NCBI RefSeq assembly: GCF_004197395.1
Contig: NZ_SELS01000007.1
Coordinates: 124,001 to 188,000 of the forward strand
Length of the DNA stretch: 64,000 bases
Direction of reading: 5' to 3'
Source of the DNA: Paraburkholderia sp. UYCP14C
GTDB taxonomy: Bacteria > Pseudomonadota > Gammaproteobacteria > Burkholderiales > Burkholderiaceae
A program made the translations under genes and the position numbers. Within the stretch, counting starts at the first letter, position 1, and each line of letters opens with the position of its first letter. Below are positions 9,662 to 19,384 of the stretch, piece by piece. The notes below the pieces were generated by a model, which was not told the origin of the DNA, did no database searches, and was given only the letters and a program-made list of their open reading frames with translations.

Positions 9662-10906
9662 TCAAGCCATCAGCAGCGCCTCATATTCCGCGCGGAACTG
9701 ATCGATCGAACTCTCCACCACCGTCACCGCGCCGTCGATCAAACCGCAGCGCCCGCTGCCCGGAAGAACGCGGCACAGGTTCTCCAGTGCTTCCAGATCG
9801 GCACGTACGCCGCGGCCCGTATCGAGCCGGTTCAGAAGCCGCATCATCTGAAACGTTCCGCCCTTGCAAGGCGGGCACTGGCCACACGATCCCTGCGCGA
9901 AGAAGCTCACGAAATCCGCGACCTTGCGCACGATGCTCGTGCCTTCCGACACCACGATCATCGCGCCCGTCCCCAGACGCGAACGGCGTTGACGCACCGA
10001 GTCGAAGTCCAGTGCAACGTCGAGGTCGCGCTTCGTCAGCAAGGTGTTGGACGGACCGCCCGTGAAGACCGCCTTGAACTCCTTGCCCTGCAGCATGCCG
10101 CCGCCGTGCTGGAACACCAGCGTCTCGAGGCTCGTGCCCATCGGCAGTTCATACAGACCGGGATGCAGGACATCGCCGGAAAGCGAATAGAGCTTGGTGC
10201 CGGCCGCGTTCCCCACCCCGAGGTCGCGATACCACTGCGCGCCGTGGCGCAGAATCCCGGGCACATGCGCCAGCGTCTCGACGTTGTTGACGATGGTCGG
10301 GGCGCCGTGCGCGCCCCGCTCGGCCGGGAATGGCGGTTTGCGCCGCGGAAACGGAAAGCCGCCTTCGACGCTGGCGATCACCGCCGTCTCCTCCCCGCCG
10401 ATGTACAACCCCGAACCAGGCACGACGCCAAGCGATACGGGTGCGCCAATCCAACGTTCGACGGCAGCGAATTGCGCGTGCCCCGACCATTGCCTGACCG
10501 CCTCGCGAGTCGCGGCGAGAGACCCCGTTTGATGCGGATTCACGTACAGAACGACATGGTTGGCCCGCGTCGCCACCGCGGCGATCAGCGCGCCCTCGAT
10601 GACCTGATGCGGGGTGTGTTCGAGCAGAAAGCGGTCCTTGAAGGTGCCCGGCTCGTCTTCGTTGCCGTTGCAGATGACGTACTTGTCGCCGTCAGGAGCG
10701 GCCGCGACCGGCGCCCACTTTCGATGTGCGGGGAAGCCAGCGCCTCCCATTCCGCGCAAGTCGGCCTCGGCGATCTCCGCGATGATCGCCGCCGGATCTT
10801 CGAGCGCTTTGGCGAGTCCCTCGCCGCCGCCGCGCGCGAGCCACGCATCGAGGTCGGCGCCGACACGGAAATCGTCCCTCATCAAGCACTGATTCAGCGT
10901 TTGCAT
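9662..10906 (-). CDS. NuoF-like NADH-binding FMN/4Fe-4S subunit
   Basis: 414-aa homologue of the 51-kDa subunit of complex I and of soluble hydrogenase or formate dehydrogenase diaphorases. The NADH site (GMGGAGFPAHRKW), FMN site (YVICNGNEDEPGTFKDR), SLBB-like domain (LSGDVLHPGLYELP) and the Fe-S domain (SCGQCPPCKGG plus a later Cys) are all there. No NuoE or NuoG partner is adjacent; instead it ends an operon with an iron-sulfur protein and a fumarate-reductase-type flavoprotein. GGAG precedes the ATG. Inference: it feeds NADH electrons to that flavoprotein, or the reverse. Confidence 0.9.
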   Translation of the reverse strand: MQTLNQCLMRDDFRVGADLDAWLARGGGEGLAKALEDPAAIIAEIAEADLRGMGGAGFPAHRKWAPVAAAPDGDKYVICNGNEDEPGTFKDRFLLEHTPHQVIEGALIAAVATRANHVVLYVNPHQTGSLAATREAVRQWSGHAQFAAVERWIGAPVSLGVVPGSGLYIGGEETAVIASVEGGFPFPRRKPPFPAERGAHGAPTIVNNVETLAHVPGILRHGAQWYRDLGVGNAAGTKLYSLSGDVLHPGLYELPMGTSLETLVFQHGGGMLQGKEFKAVFTGGPSNTLLTKRDLDVALDFDSVRQRRSRLGTGAMIVVSEGTSIVRKVADFVSFFAQGSCGQCPPCKGGTFQMMRLLNRLDTGRGVRADLEALENLCRVLPGSGRCGLIDGAVTVVESSIDQFRAEYEALLMA

Positions 10907-10925
10907 CGCGTGCTCCGTGGTTCGC

Positions 10926-12575
10926 TCACCGGATGCCGCCGATCACGCGGCCGCGCGCGCTCGCGCGCAATCCCGCATCGACCCGCAGATCGAAATGGGC
11001 ATAGGCGGGAAAGAGTTGCGGCGCCTTCACGTGAAGCGGCAGTCCCGCCAGCGTCAGCTCTCTCTGCCACGCATGCACGTGACCGATCCCGGCGCGATTC
11101 GCCATCACCCACTCCCTCGATTGCGCCGCCTTCGCGCCGGCACGGCGCCCCATGCTCAGAATGTCGAGCAGCGCGTTACCCATCAAGCGGTTGCGGCCGT
11201 GGATGCCACCCGTCACCTCGCCGACGCAGAAAAGCCCGGGGACGTTCGTGGCGCCGTCCTTGTCGATGGCGACGCCGCCGTTCTGATAGTGGAGCGTGGG
11301 ATAAACGAGGAAGGGCTCCTGCGCCGCATCGATGCCGCACTTGCGCGCGAGATGGCGAAGCGTGACGAGGCGCTTCGCGAGTATCCCGGGATGCTCGATT
11401 TCGAGTGTCGGCGTATCGAGGAACACGCCGACCTGGCCGTCACGCTCGATGCCGCGACCCAGCGCGCACTCGCGCAGGATCGCCGACGCGACCACGTCGC
11501 GCGGCTTGAGTTCGTCGACGAAACGTTCCCCTTCGCCGTTCAGCAGTCTCGCCCCCGCCGATCGCGCCGCCTCGGAAATCAGGCCTCCCGCCAGATGATG
11601 CGGGTGGGCGATGCCGGTCGGATGGTACTGGAACGAGTCGAGCTCGCGAAGGCGCGCGCCGATCCGGTAGGCGAGCACCAGACCGTCGGCGGTGGCGCCG
11701 TAGTGGTTCGAGGTTGGAAACGAATTCAGGTGCAGTCGCCCGGCGCCGCCGGTGGCGAGGATCACGGCGCGCGCGCGCACCAGTACGAAAGTACGCCATT
11801 CGAGGTTGTAGATCACCGCTCCGGCACAGCCGCCGCGCTCGTCGGACAGCAGCTCGACCAGAGGGCAGCGGTTCCACAACTCGATGCCCGGGTCGAGGTC
11901 CACCGCCTCGCGCAGCACACGCATCATTTCGAGGCCGGTATAGTCCCGATACGACAGAATGCGCGCCGCCGATGCGCCGCCGGGCTTCTTGCGCATCAGA
12001 TTGCCGCCAAGCGGCTGGTCCTCTTCCAGATCGAACATCATGCCGAGCTGGATCAGCCAGCGAATCACATCGGGGCCGTCCATCACCATCTGGGCCACGA
12101 GCTCGGGTTCGCCGCAGAAGTGGCCGGCGCGAAGCGTGTCCTCGAAGTGCAGTTGCGGGCTGTCGTCCTCGCCGATGGCCGCCTGGATGCCACCTTCGGC
12201 CATCACGGTGTTGCTGTCGCCGAGGCGCAGCTTGGTGGCGAGGATCACGCGCGCGCCCTGCTTCGCCGCCGTGAGCGCCGCTGCACATCCTCCACCGCCG
12301 CCGCCGATCACCAGCACATCGGTCGTCATCAGCTGCGCGCCGGCAATATCGACATCGTCGATCAGCGCGTTGGCCTGCAAATGGCGCGCGAGATCGGGCT
12401 GACACGGCTCTGCGCGATTCACCCCGACACTCAGCGCGACGCGCGCATGCGGCCCATGATCGGGGTGATAGGCCTTCAGCAGTTCGTCGACCGGGACCTC
12501 GTCGGCGCGCAACGAGGCCACCATCCCGGGTTGGTAGCGCTGTCGCGCGTTGTCGTAGGGTATGCCGGCGGACAC
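10926..12575 (-). CDS. Fumarate reductase/succinate dehydrogenase-type flavoprotein
   Basis: 549-aa FAD protein of the SdhA/FrdA/NadB family. It starts at a GTG with GGAG at proper spacing. An unusual extension of about 80 residues precedes the dinucleotide fold (VLVIGGGGGGCAAALTAAKQ). Family landmarks follow: NTVMAEGGIQAAIG, the QYHPTG substrate loop, SEAARSAGARLLNGEGERF, and the FAD-binding end GEVTGGIHGRNRLMGNALLD. No membrane anchor genes (SdhC/D type) are present, so the enzyme is probably soluble. The substrate may be fumarate/succinate or another dicarboxylate; L-aspartate oxidase is less likely given the redox partners. Confidence 0.88.
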   Translation of the reverse strand: MSAGIPYDNARQRYQPGMVASLRADEVPVDELLKAYHPDHGPHARVALSVGVNRAEPCQPDLARHLQANALIDDVDIAGAQLMTTDVLVIGGGGGGCAAALTAAKQGARVILATKLRLGDSNTVMAEGGIQAAIGEDDSPQLHFEDTLRAGHFCGEPELVAQMVMDGPDVIRWLIQLGMMFDLEEDQPLGGNLMRKKPGGASAARILSYRDYTGLEMMRVLREAVDLDPGIELWNRCPLVELLSDERGGCAGAVIYNLEWRTFVLVRARAVILATGGAGRLHLNSFPTSNHYGATADGLVLAYRIGARLRELDSFQYHPTGIAHPHHLAGGLISEAARSAGARLLNGEGERFVDELKPRDVVASAILRECALGRGIERDGQVGVFLDTPTLEIEHPGILAKRLVTLRHLARKCGIDAAQEPFLVYPTLHYQNGGVAIDKDGATNVPGLFCVGEVTGGIHGRNRLMGNALLDILSMGRRAGAKAAQSREWVMANRAGIGHVHAWQRELTLAGLPLHVKAPQLFPAYAHFDLRVDAGLRASARGRVIGGIR

Positions 12576-12590
12576 GATGATTCGCTCCGC

Positions 12591-13229
12591 TCAGCGCGGC
12601 GGTTGCGCGCCCGGCGCATCGAAGTCGATCGTCATTTCACCGCTGTCGATCTGCTGCAGCCGTCGCATCAGATTGGACGGACGCAGCGAAAGCGATGCGA
12701 TCATGCGACGCACGAACACGCCCAGATGGTTGGGCCGGATATGCTCGGGGCATGCGAGCGTGCACAGGTTGCACATCACGCATTCGTCGAACACCTGGCT
12801 CGATGCGCTCAGATTGCCCTCCACCGCCAGGTTCACGCCGCGCTGCACGTCCAGCCCCTTCGGACAGGCGCGATCGCAACCACTGCAATGACGGCAATGC
12901 GAGGCTTCGGGGAAGATTTCGGCGATCTTGCTGAGCGCCTGCCAACTGTCGCCGATCTCTTCGATGCGATAGACGTGACGTACCGACTCGGTGAAGTAAT
13001 CGAGGAAAGCGACCTGCATGCCGTCTTCGACGAGGGTCTCGCAGGCGAGCGCGGTTTTGACTTCCTGCTCGCCGCTGCGTCGCACCATCACACGGCACGA
13101 GCCGCACACGCCCTGCGACATGCAGCCGACACCCTCGACAAGGGTCTGCCCCGCATGCCCCATGGCCTGCAGAATCGAGCAATTGCCCGGCGCCTGAATC
13201 TCGCGCCCTTCGATACTCACGCGAACCAT
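12591..13229 (-). CDS. Iron-sulfur subunit (2Fe-2S plus two 4Fe-4S type sites)
   Basis: 212-aa SdhB/FrdB-like electron-transfer protein and first gene of the operon; AGGAG lies upstream of the ATG. The N-terminal ferredoxin-like part holds a 2Fe-2S set (GCMSQGVCGSC then ALAC). The C-terminal part holds two CxxCxxCxxxCP motifs (CRHCSGCDRACP and CVMCNLCTLACP). Ordinary SdhB ligates one 4Fe-4S and one 3Fe-4S; here both sets look complete. It likely wires the NuoF-like subunit to the flavoprotein. Confidence 0.88.
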   Translation of the reverse strand: MVRVSIEGREIQAPGNCSILQAMGHAGQTLVEGVGCMSQGVCGSCRVMVRRSGEQEVKTALACETLVEDGMQVAFLDYFTESVRHVYRIEEIGDSWQALSKIAEIFPEASHCRHCSGCDRACPKGLDVQRGVNLAVEGNLSASSQVFDECVMCNLCTLACPEHIRPNHLGVFVRRMIASLSLRPSNLMRRLQQIDSGEMTIDFDAPGAQPPR

Positions 13230-13331
13230 GGCCTCGCACTCTCCTGGCGCGTCGTGAACGCTTCACTGGCGAACGCGCGAAAAAGGTCATATAAACCTTA
13301 GCACAAGGACGGTTGCGAGAACGGGCATGGC

Positions 13332-13433
13332 ATGAAAACTTTCTGGAAGGCCGTCGCTCCTCTGACCGTGGCGATCGTGATCGGACTGATTCCCGCGCCC
13401 CCCGGTCTCGCCCAACATGCGTCACCTCGATAA
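13332..13433 (+). pseudogene. Truncated N-terminus of a DASS/CitT-type anion transporter
   Basis: A 33-codon frame with an AAGGA-like site upstream starts MKTFWKAVAPLTVAIVIGLI and continues PAPPGLAQHA before a stop. This matches the first helix of divalent-anion:Na+ symporter proteins; the intact paralogue at 37650 has WKYLVPIAVGV then PAPAGLQPKAW. Everything after that helix is gone. A second short frame (13417-13509) overlapping its end reads ALFGVIHIAVFLSICAPILL, a hydrophobic tail of unknown origin. The remnant is divergent from the iron-sulfur operon, where a dicarboxylate carrier would fit. Confidence 0.65.
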
Positions 13434-13540
13434 GCCCGGTCGCAGCGCCCTTTTCGGCGTGATTCATATCGCCGTGTTTCTTTCGATTTGCGCGCCGATT
13501 CTGCTTTGAAGTTTGAGGCCGCTGTCCGTCCTCGTGCCGT

Positions 13541-13560
13541 ATAGGACCAAAGTCCGATTG
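13541..13560. promoter_or_regulatory. GGACC motif, copy 1
   Basis: GGACCAAAGTCC (13544-13555) preceded by ATA and followed by GATTG. It is one of three copies in the window, all between genes and in the same orientation. This one lies beyond the transporter remnant in the long intergenic region 13230-13748. A dyad-symmetric regulator site is the simplest reading; the regulator is unknown. Confidence 0.45.
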
Positions 13561-13748
13561 CCAGCAGCAAGGAATGAATGCCAGGCACTGGGACGTCTTC
13601 ACGCTACCGCGTTTCGAGAACTACGCAAATCCGCTTCGCTCTACTGAGCTTCCAATTCTTGCTCGGCTCATCGAGCCAATCATGAAAGCGCTTGCGCCGC
13701 TCCTGCTTCGGAAGAGCGCGACCAATTCCGTCGTTCTTCCAACACGCA

Positions 13749-15284
13749 CTAGCCGGAAAAATGCGGATTGATCGTGTCGTGAAACGGCGGAAGCCACGCG
13801 GGCCGCCCGAGCGTGACGTGCGCATTCCAGTGCATCTGGTGTGCGGCATCGCCAGTCCCCGCATCCGCGCAGCCCGTAACGAACGCAATATGCCCCACCA
13901 GCGGACGCCGGATCGCAATGAAGCGGACGCCCTCCGGCAGCGGCAATGCCCGCACGCCATAGACGCTCTGCAGTTGCCCGCTGGTATCGGCAACCGTGAA
14001 TTTCCCCATGTACGTGTTCGCCCATCCGCCGCAGTCGAACTTCGTATCGACCATCAACGCCGGACTATCGGCCGATACTTCGCGAGGCTCCAGCCTGACG
14101 GAAAGCATGACGAGCGCAGCAATCAGCGCTGCCACAGGAATGGTACGTCGCTGCTGAAACAGGCGCTGGATAAATAAGAATCCTAGCAGTGCATACGCAG
14201 GCATCACCCACGTGAAGTAATGGATATTGCCGTATCGCCAGATCCCACTGGGCAAAAGATCGACGTATGCGACATACAGGCAGGTGTAGATCACCGTGGC
14301 CGCGGCGAGCAGCCAGATCACCCCCTCACGCCGGGACGCCCGATGAATCTGGCGCGCCAACAGCAGCAATAACGCGGGAAGAGCTAGCGCAATCCACGGC
14401 GCACGTTGCAGGATGCCGCGTCCTTCCGCAAACCATGGATACGGATCGAAAAAGACCACATACGATTTCCAAGGAAAATTCCAGAACACAAAACCGATCT
14501 TTGCCGATTGTTCGAAATAGTCCGTGGTATGAAAGTGATAGATCCGCAGATAAAGGAGCACGTAGGGAACGACAATGCATAACCCTCCGTAGATCGCCGA
14601 AGCCAGGTGACGGACAACAGGGCGCTTCTCAATCCAGTCGCATAGCAGCATCGCAAGCAGGGCAATCCCCGGCACCACCACGTCGACGGGATGGATCGCC
14701 ATCACGCTGGCCGCGAGCAGACCGACCACGAAATAGCGCCGCTTCGCGCGTGTCTGTTCGGGCTGCAATACATAATGGCCGCTCAGCCACAAACTGATCC
14801 AGATGAGCGCGGCGACCGGGATGGTCGTCCATGGAACGACCCAATGCTGAAACAATTCGGGATCGCAAACGCTCGCGCCCAAAAACAGCAACACTGCCAG
14901 GACCGGATGGACGCCCACGCAGCGTGCGAAACCGGTAAAAGCAAAATAGCAGCCCAGTAGCGCAAGCAGGTTCGGCACAAAAAATGGATGAACTGGCGCG
15001 ATTCCAACGAATAACGCGCCGATTGCGCTATATCCGAGCGGGTAGACGTAAAGCCCTACAGAAAAATCCCGATGCAATAAACCCGTCGCCGACTTCAGGT
15101 AATTCGATTGGTCCCACCAGGTCCACCAGCCATCGATGGTCGTAGTCGGCAACGCTGGATTCGCGAAATAGACCTTGATATAGAGTGCGGCGATCAGCAC
15201 CGCGCCTGCCACAGAGATCCATCGGCTGATTGCCGAACTACCGAGACCCTGAATCAATGGGGACGTCAATGACTTGATTTGCAT
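13749..15284 (-). CDS. Polytopic membrane protein, possible GT-C-type glycosyltransferase
   Basis: 511 aa with around ten or more hydrophobic segments, and a large first loop (TTIDGWWTWWDQSNYLKSA) with acidic and aromatic residues near the membrane face. The layout, with an early Asp-containing loop, many helices, and a C-terminal soluble domain of about 110 residues, recalls GT-C glycosyltransferases that use polyprenyl-phosphate sugars, but no diagnostic motif is certain. Function is unassigned. GC is lower than average (mid-50s by eye) with uneven codon use, suggesting acquisition. It stands alone. Confidence 0.7.
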   Translation of the reverse strand: MQIKSLTSPLIQGLGSSAISRWISVAGAVLIAALYIKVYFANPALPTTTIDGWWTWWDQSNYLKSATGLLHRDFSVGLYVYPLGYSAIGALFVGIAPVHPFFVPNLLALLGCYFAFTGFARCVGVHPVLAVLLFLGASVCDPELFQHWVVPWTTIPVAALIWISLWLSGHYVLQPEQTRAKRRYFVVGLLAASVMAIHPVDVVVPGIALLAMLLCDWIEKRPVVRHLASAIYGGLCIVVPYVLLYLRIYHFHTTDYFEQSAKIGFVFWNFPWKSYVVFFDPYPWFAEGRGILQRAPWIALALPALLLLLARQIHRASRREGVIWLLAAATVIYTCLYVAYVDLLPSGIWRYGNIHYFTWVMPAYALLGFLFIQRLFQQRRTIPVAALIAALVMLSVRLEPREVSADSPALMVDTKFDCGGWANTYMGKFTVADTSGQLQSVYGVRALPLPEGVRFIAIRRPLVGHIAFVTGCADAGTGDAAHQMHWNAHVTLGRPAWLPPFHDTINPHFSG

Positions 15285-15380
15285 GATCGTGCTTGTATTG
15301 AAAATGCTGGCGGTACGCCCGCATTTCTCGTTGCGTTCTTCAACTCATGAATCGTGCGATTATAAAGAACTTGTGTGAAG

Positions 15381-15413
15381 CAGGTACTGCGCATTGAATA
15401 TGCGCAGTACCTG
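15381..15413 (-). terminator. Perfect 14-bp hairpin, probable transcription terminator
   Basis: Arms CAGGTACTGCGCAT and its exact complement enclose the 5-base loop TGAAT. No long T-run follows on either strand, so it may be a processed or weak terminator. It sits 17 bp downstream (minus strand) of a reading-frame tail ending at 15431. The rest of 15285-15591 shows no intact gene. Confidence 0.5.
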
Positions 15414-15430
15414 TCGGAGGGGAAGTCAGG

Positions 15431-15520
15431 CTAACGCCCAGCCTCGAGACGCAACACCGAAATCGCTTCTTCTTTCAGCGCGACGGCCTGCCCTCCAGCG
15501 ACTTTGCTGCGGCCACCGTT
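15431..15520 (-). pseudogene. Possible C-terminal gene remnant
   Basis: On the minus strand a frame ends GGQAVALKEEAISVLRLEAG-R-stop, with protein-like composition (hydrophobic alternation typical of a final beta strand in carbohydrate-active enzymes). It is followed at once by the hairpin at 15381-15413. Upstream of about 15520 the frame loses protein character and has no start. I read it as the tail of a deleted gene plus its terminator. The family is not recognised. Confidence 0.3.
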
Positions 15521-15591
15521 TGCTCGACAGGTTAAACAATTGAAGCAGGGGCCTGGAGGCCGCTGAAGATCGAATGAGTTCCTGACACGCG

Positions 15592-17103
<1,512 letters not shown>

Positions 17104-17190
17104 TGTCCTCTTCCGCCCCCTGACCTCCCGTGTACTTATAGTCCAACACTAGTACGTCCGCGCGCGAAAACAAGGCAGCGGTGAGCGGAC

Positions 17191-17394
17191 CTAGCGGTCC
17201 TGCGCCAGCGCCTTTAAATGGGCCTCTCCGGCATCTCTGGCAGCGGCGGAGGTCGCATACGTCTCGTCCGAAACGAGCGAGCGTTTGACTTCGCGAGCCC
17301 CGAAGTCGACCAGCGTGATCACCCAGACATGCTCGCCACCCTGCTCGGCCGTCTGCACGAAAGCGCGCACGTCGCCCTTGTCGTCTGATTTCAT
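17191..17394 (-). CDS. Small conserved-looking protein, unknown
   Basis: 67 aa. The start at 17394 is fixed by AAGGAG seven bases upstream; a longer frame exists but lacks a ribosome site. The sequence is soluble, with a strand-rich half (HVWVITLVDFGAREVKRSLV) and a helical tail (AAARDAGEAHLKALAQ). Small single-domain proteins of this kind are common in Burkholderia. It lies just upstream of the glutamine synthetase on the same strand; the gap is 87 bp. Confidence 0.6.
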   Translation of the reverse strand: MKSDDKGDVRAFVQTAEQGGEHVWVITLVDFGAREVKRSLVSDETYATSAAARDAGEAHLKALAQDR

Positions 17395-17885
17395 CGTGAT
17401 CTCCTTGTGGAAAAGTCGCGCGGGAAAAGGGCTGCGCGACAATGAAGCCGTTCGCGAACCGCGGGGCGTTCCTCACGGCGCGCGTAACTTGATGTTAGGC
17501 AATGGAATCGCTCAATTGACGGATTTCTCGCTGCCGATGCCGCGCACGGCCGATGCGTTCGGTGGCGAAAGCTGATTGCCAGCAACTGGTTAAAGCCGTT
17601 CGATCAGGAAATCCTGCAGGCACGGCTCGCCGACGAATTCGGCGCGAGGCTTCAAAGAATACGCTCGACGCGCGCATCGCGAGCCACTATCAGCTCCGGT
17701 ATTCGTCGGCCACGCTCGCGCACCTGCGTGTCGTGCGAGAGACTCCGTTCGCCTTGCCATCATGCAAGCCGCTTTCTATCCTGAGCGTAGAGAAACGCAG
17801 AACGGTTCTTACGCGCTCCCGAATGCGCTGACCCGCCGCAGGCCCACGGCGCCAGCCCGCCTCGCACCAACTCAAGGAACTGATC
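17395..17885. other. Intergenic region without recognisable gene
   Basis: About 490 bp between the small minus-strand gene and the FYVE-protein gene. Short frames exist on both strands but none has both a ribosome site and protein-like sequence. The last 20 bp carry the AAGGA site of the FYVE gene. No clear promoter boxes, repeats or terminator were seen. Confidence 0.5.
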
Positions 17886-18890
17886 ATGCAAACGCTCGAC
17901 GATTATGTGTCCGACATCATCGCCCTGGACACGACGCCCACGCCCCGCAAGGTTCTCGTGTTGTCCCGTGCGCTGGTCGACGGGTTCACCAATCTGATCG
18001 GGCAGTCGGAAAGTCGGATGGTCGAATATGGGATGAACCTGTATTGGCGCGTCAACCAGCTTGTGCCTGGCCCCGTTTTCGTGGGATTGCAAGGCGGCAC
18101 CGCGGTCGACATGCACACAGCGGCCGAATGCCAAAATCACGAATATGTAGGCGACTGTCATACGCACCCGTACCTCAAGAAGATGGGCGCAAAGGCCATG
18201 CTCGGCCCTTCATCGAGCGACTACATGGAGTGGTGGCTTAATAATCCGAAGAACTTCAACTTCGGGCTGCACTTCGTCGTGAGCGGCGATTCCGTTTTCC
18301 TCATCCTGACTCGCAACACCACCAGGCTAGGACATGCGTCACTCCAGGGCGCAATGCGCGGCACGGTCGAGGACACCAATGTCATCAACGAACCCATCCG
18401 GTCCGACATCGATCTGGCGGAGACCTTCAGCAAGGTGAAGAACACCACCAGGGAGCTCGACTTCTGGAAGTCCAACTTTCCAGACCACGCGCGCCAGTTC
18501 ACGGATGCCAACCTCGCGATGAACGTCGCGCTCGCCGATTCGCTCGCTTTCGAGTACTACCGGGGCAAACTCGATTCCAACGGCGTCATTCTCGAGCGGC
18601 AATCCACGTTGGAGGTGCATGGTCCGGCCATGATCATCGGCACGACGCTCAAGCCCGTATCCACGGCGACGTGGATTGCGGACAACAAGGTAACGCGCTG
18701 CACAAGTTGCAAGCGCAGTTTTACCATGACGTTTCGCAAGCACCATTGCCGCAATTGCGGCAGGATCTTTTGCGACGCCTGCTCGAGTTCCCAGGCGCCC
18801 GTCAGGGACCGGCTGTCTCGTTGGGGGCGCCCTAAGTCTGGTGTGCAGGTCGCACGGGTGTGCGACGAGTGCTATTCGAAGTGCCGTTGA
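17886..18890 (+). CDS. JAMM/MPN-like domain plus C-terminal FYVE zinc finger protein
   Basis: 334 aa, ATG preceded by AAGGA. C-terminal residues 263-334 form a canonical FYVE finger: WIAD (the WxxD motif, 263-266), paired cysteines C272/C275, C288/C291, C296/C299, C326/C329, the basic patch RKHHCRNCG (284-292) and ARVC (323-326). In eukaryotes these motifs bind phosphatidylinositol-3-phosphate. The N-terminal half suggests a JAB1/MPN metalloprotease: a Glu in VEYGMNL (E47), then HTHP (H92/H94) and PSSSD (S109-D112), the order E...HxH...SxxD of a JAMM site, with a longer than usual gap between HxH and the Asp. No signal peptide or membrane helix. Flanks offer no functional partner. GC somewhat below the surroundings. 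Confidence 0.8.
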   Translation: MQTLDDYVSDIIALDTTPTPRKVLVLSRALVDGFTNLIGQSESRMVEYGMNLYWRVNQLVPGPVFVGLQGGTAVDMHTAAECQNHEYVGDCHTHPYLKKMGAKAMLGPSSSDYMEWWLNNPKNFNFGLHFVVSGDSVFLILTRNTTRLGHASLQGAMRGTVEDTNVINEPIRSDIDLAETFSKVKNTTRELDFWKSNFPDHARQFTDANLAMNVALADSLAFEYYRGKLDSNGVILERQSTLEVHGPAMIIGTTLKPVSTATWIADNKVTRCTSCKRSFTMTFRKHHCRNCGRIFCDACSSSQAPVRDRLSRWGRPKSGVQVARVCDECYSKCR

Positions 18891-19097
18891 GCCGGACTAA
18901 CGAAGCGCGGCTACGGACGTGCCGGCGATTGCAGGCGTCGCGCGAGCCTCCGGTGACGCGTGCATGACCGCAAAGGCCGATGACGCCCCATTTGCTACCG
19001 CGAACCGAATGGCCGCTCACACCTCGATGTCCGGGTGAAGATGCGGGCGCATCACACTTCATGCGCCTGATTTTGCCGTCGCCCCGTCGGACAGATT

Positions 19098-19262
19098 TCA
19101 GCTCTTTCTGGACGTTTTCGGCACAAATGGCGTGGGTATGTGCTGAACCTTCTCGCTTCCGCACTTCGGACAAGCCGGATGAGCGTTTTCATGCTCAACA
19201 AGATGCTCGGCATGTTCGAACATCTCACCGCACTTCTCGCACCTGTACCGGTAAGTCGGCAT
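19098..19262 (-). CDS. FmdB-type zinc-ribbon protein
   Basis: 54-aa zinc ribbon starting MPTYRYRCEKCGEMFE, the standard FmdB/CxxC_CxxC_SSSS opening, with a second pair CPKCGSEKV. Start at 19262 is fixed by GGAGG six bases upstream. FmdB was named as a putative regulator of formamidase; most members have no proven role. It stands between the FYVE gene and the chemoreceptor with its own ribosome site. The 207 bp before it (18891-19097) hold no gene. Confidence 0.85.
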   Translation of the reverse strand: MPTYRYRCEKCGEMFEHAEHLVEHENAHPACPKCGSEKVQHIPTPFVPKTSRKS

Positions 19263-19384
19263 GGCATTCCTCCAACGAGAATTCCGCACGCCGTGCAGAC
19301 CAGATACGGTCCACGACGTCGGCAATAACTCATTCTAGTGCAGGAAAGTGCGGGAAAACGCCCGCGTACGGTTAAGCCCAAATG

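Noticed and set aside
10917-13301. Long plus-strand frame across the redox operon
   Set aside because: Arg/Ala/His-rich with no domain; overlaps three clear minus-strand genes.
13574-13771. 65-codon plus-strand frame after GGACC copy 1, with an AAGGA-like site
   Set aside because: No recognisable domain and it runs into the end of the opposite gene; the motif is only 18 bp from its start, too close for a promoter element.
17176-17189. GGACC-TAGC-GGTCC near the small gene end
   Set aside because: Similar arms to the GGACC motif but wrong spacing and flanks, and it adjoins a stop codon; treated as unrelated.
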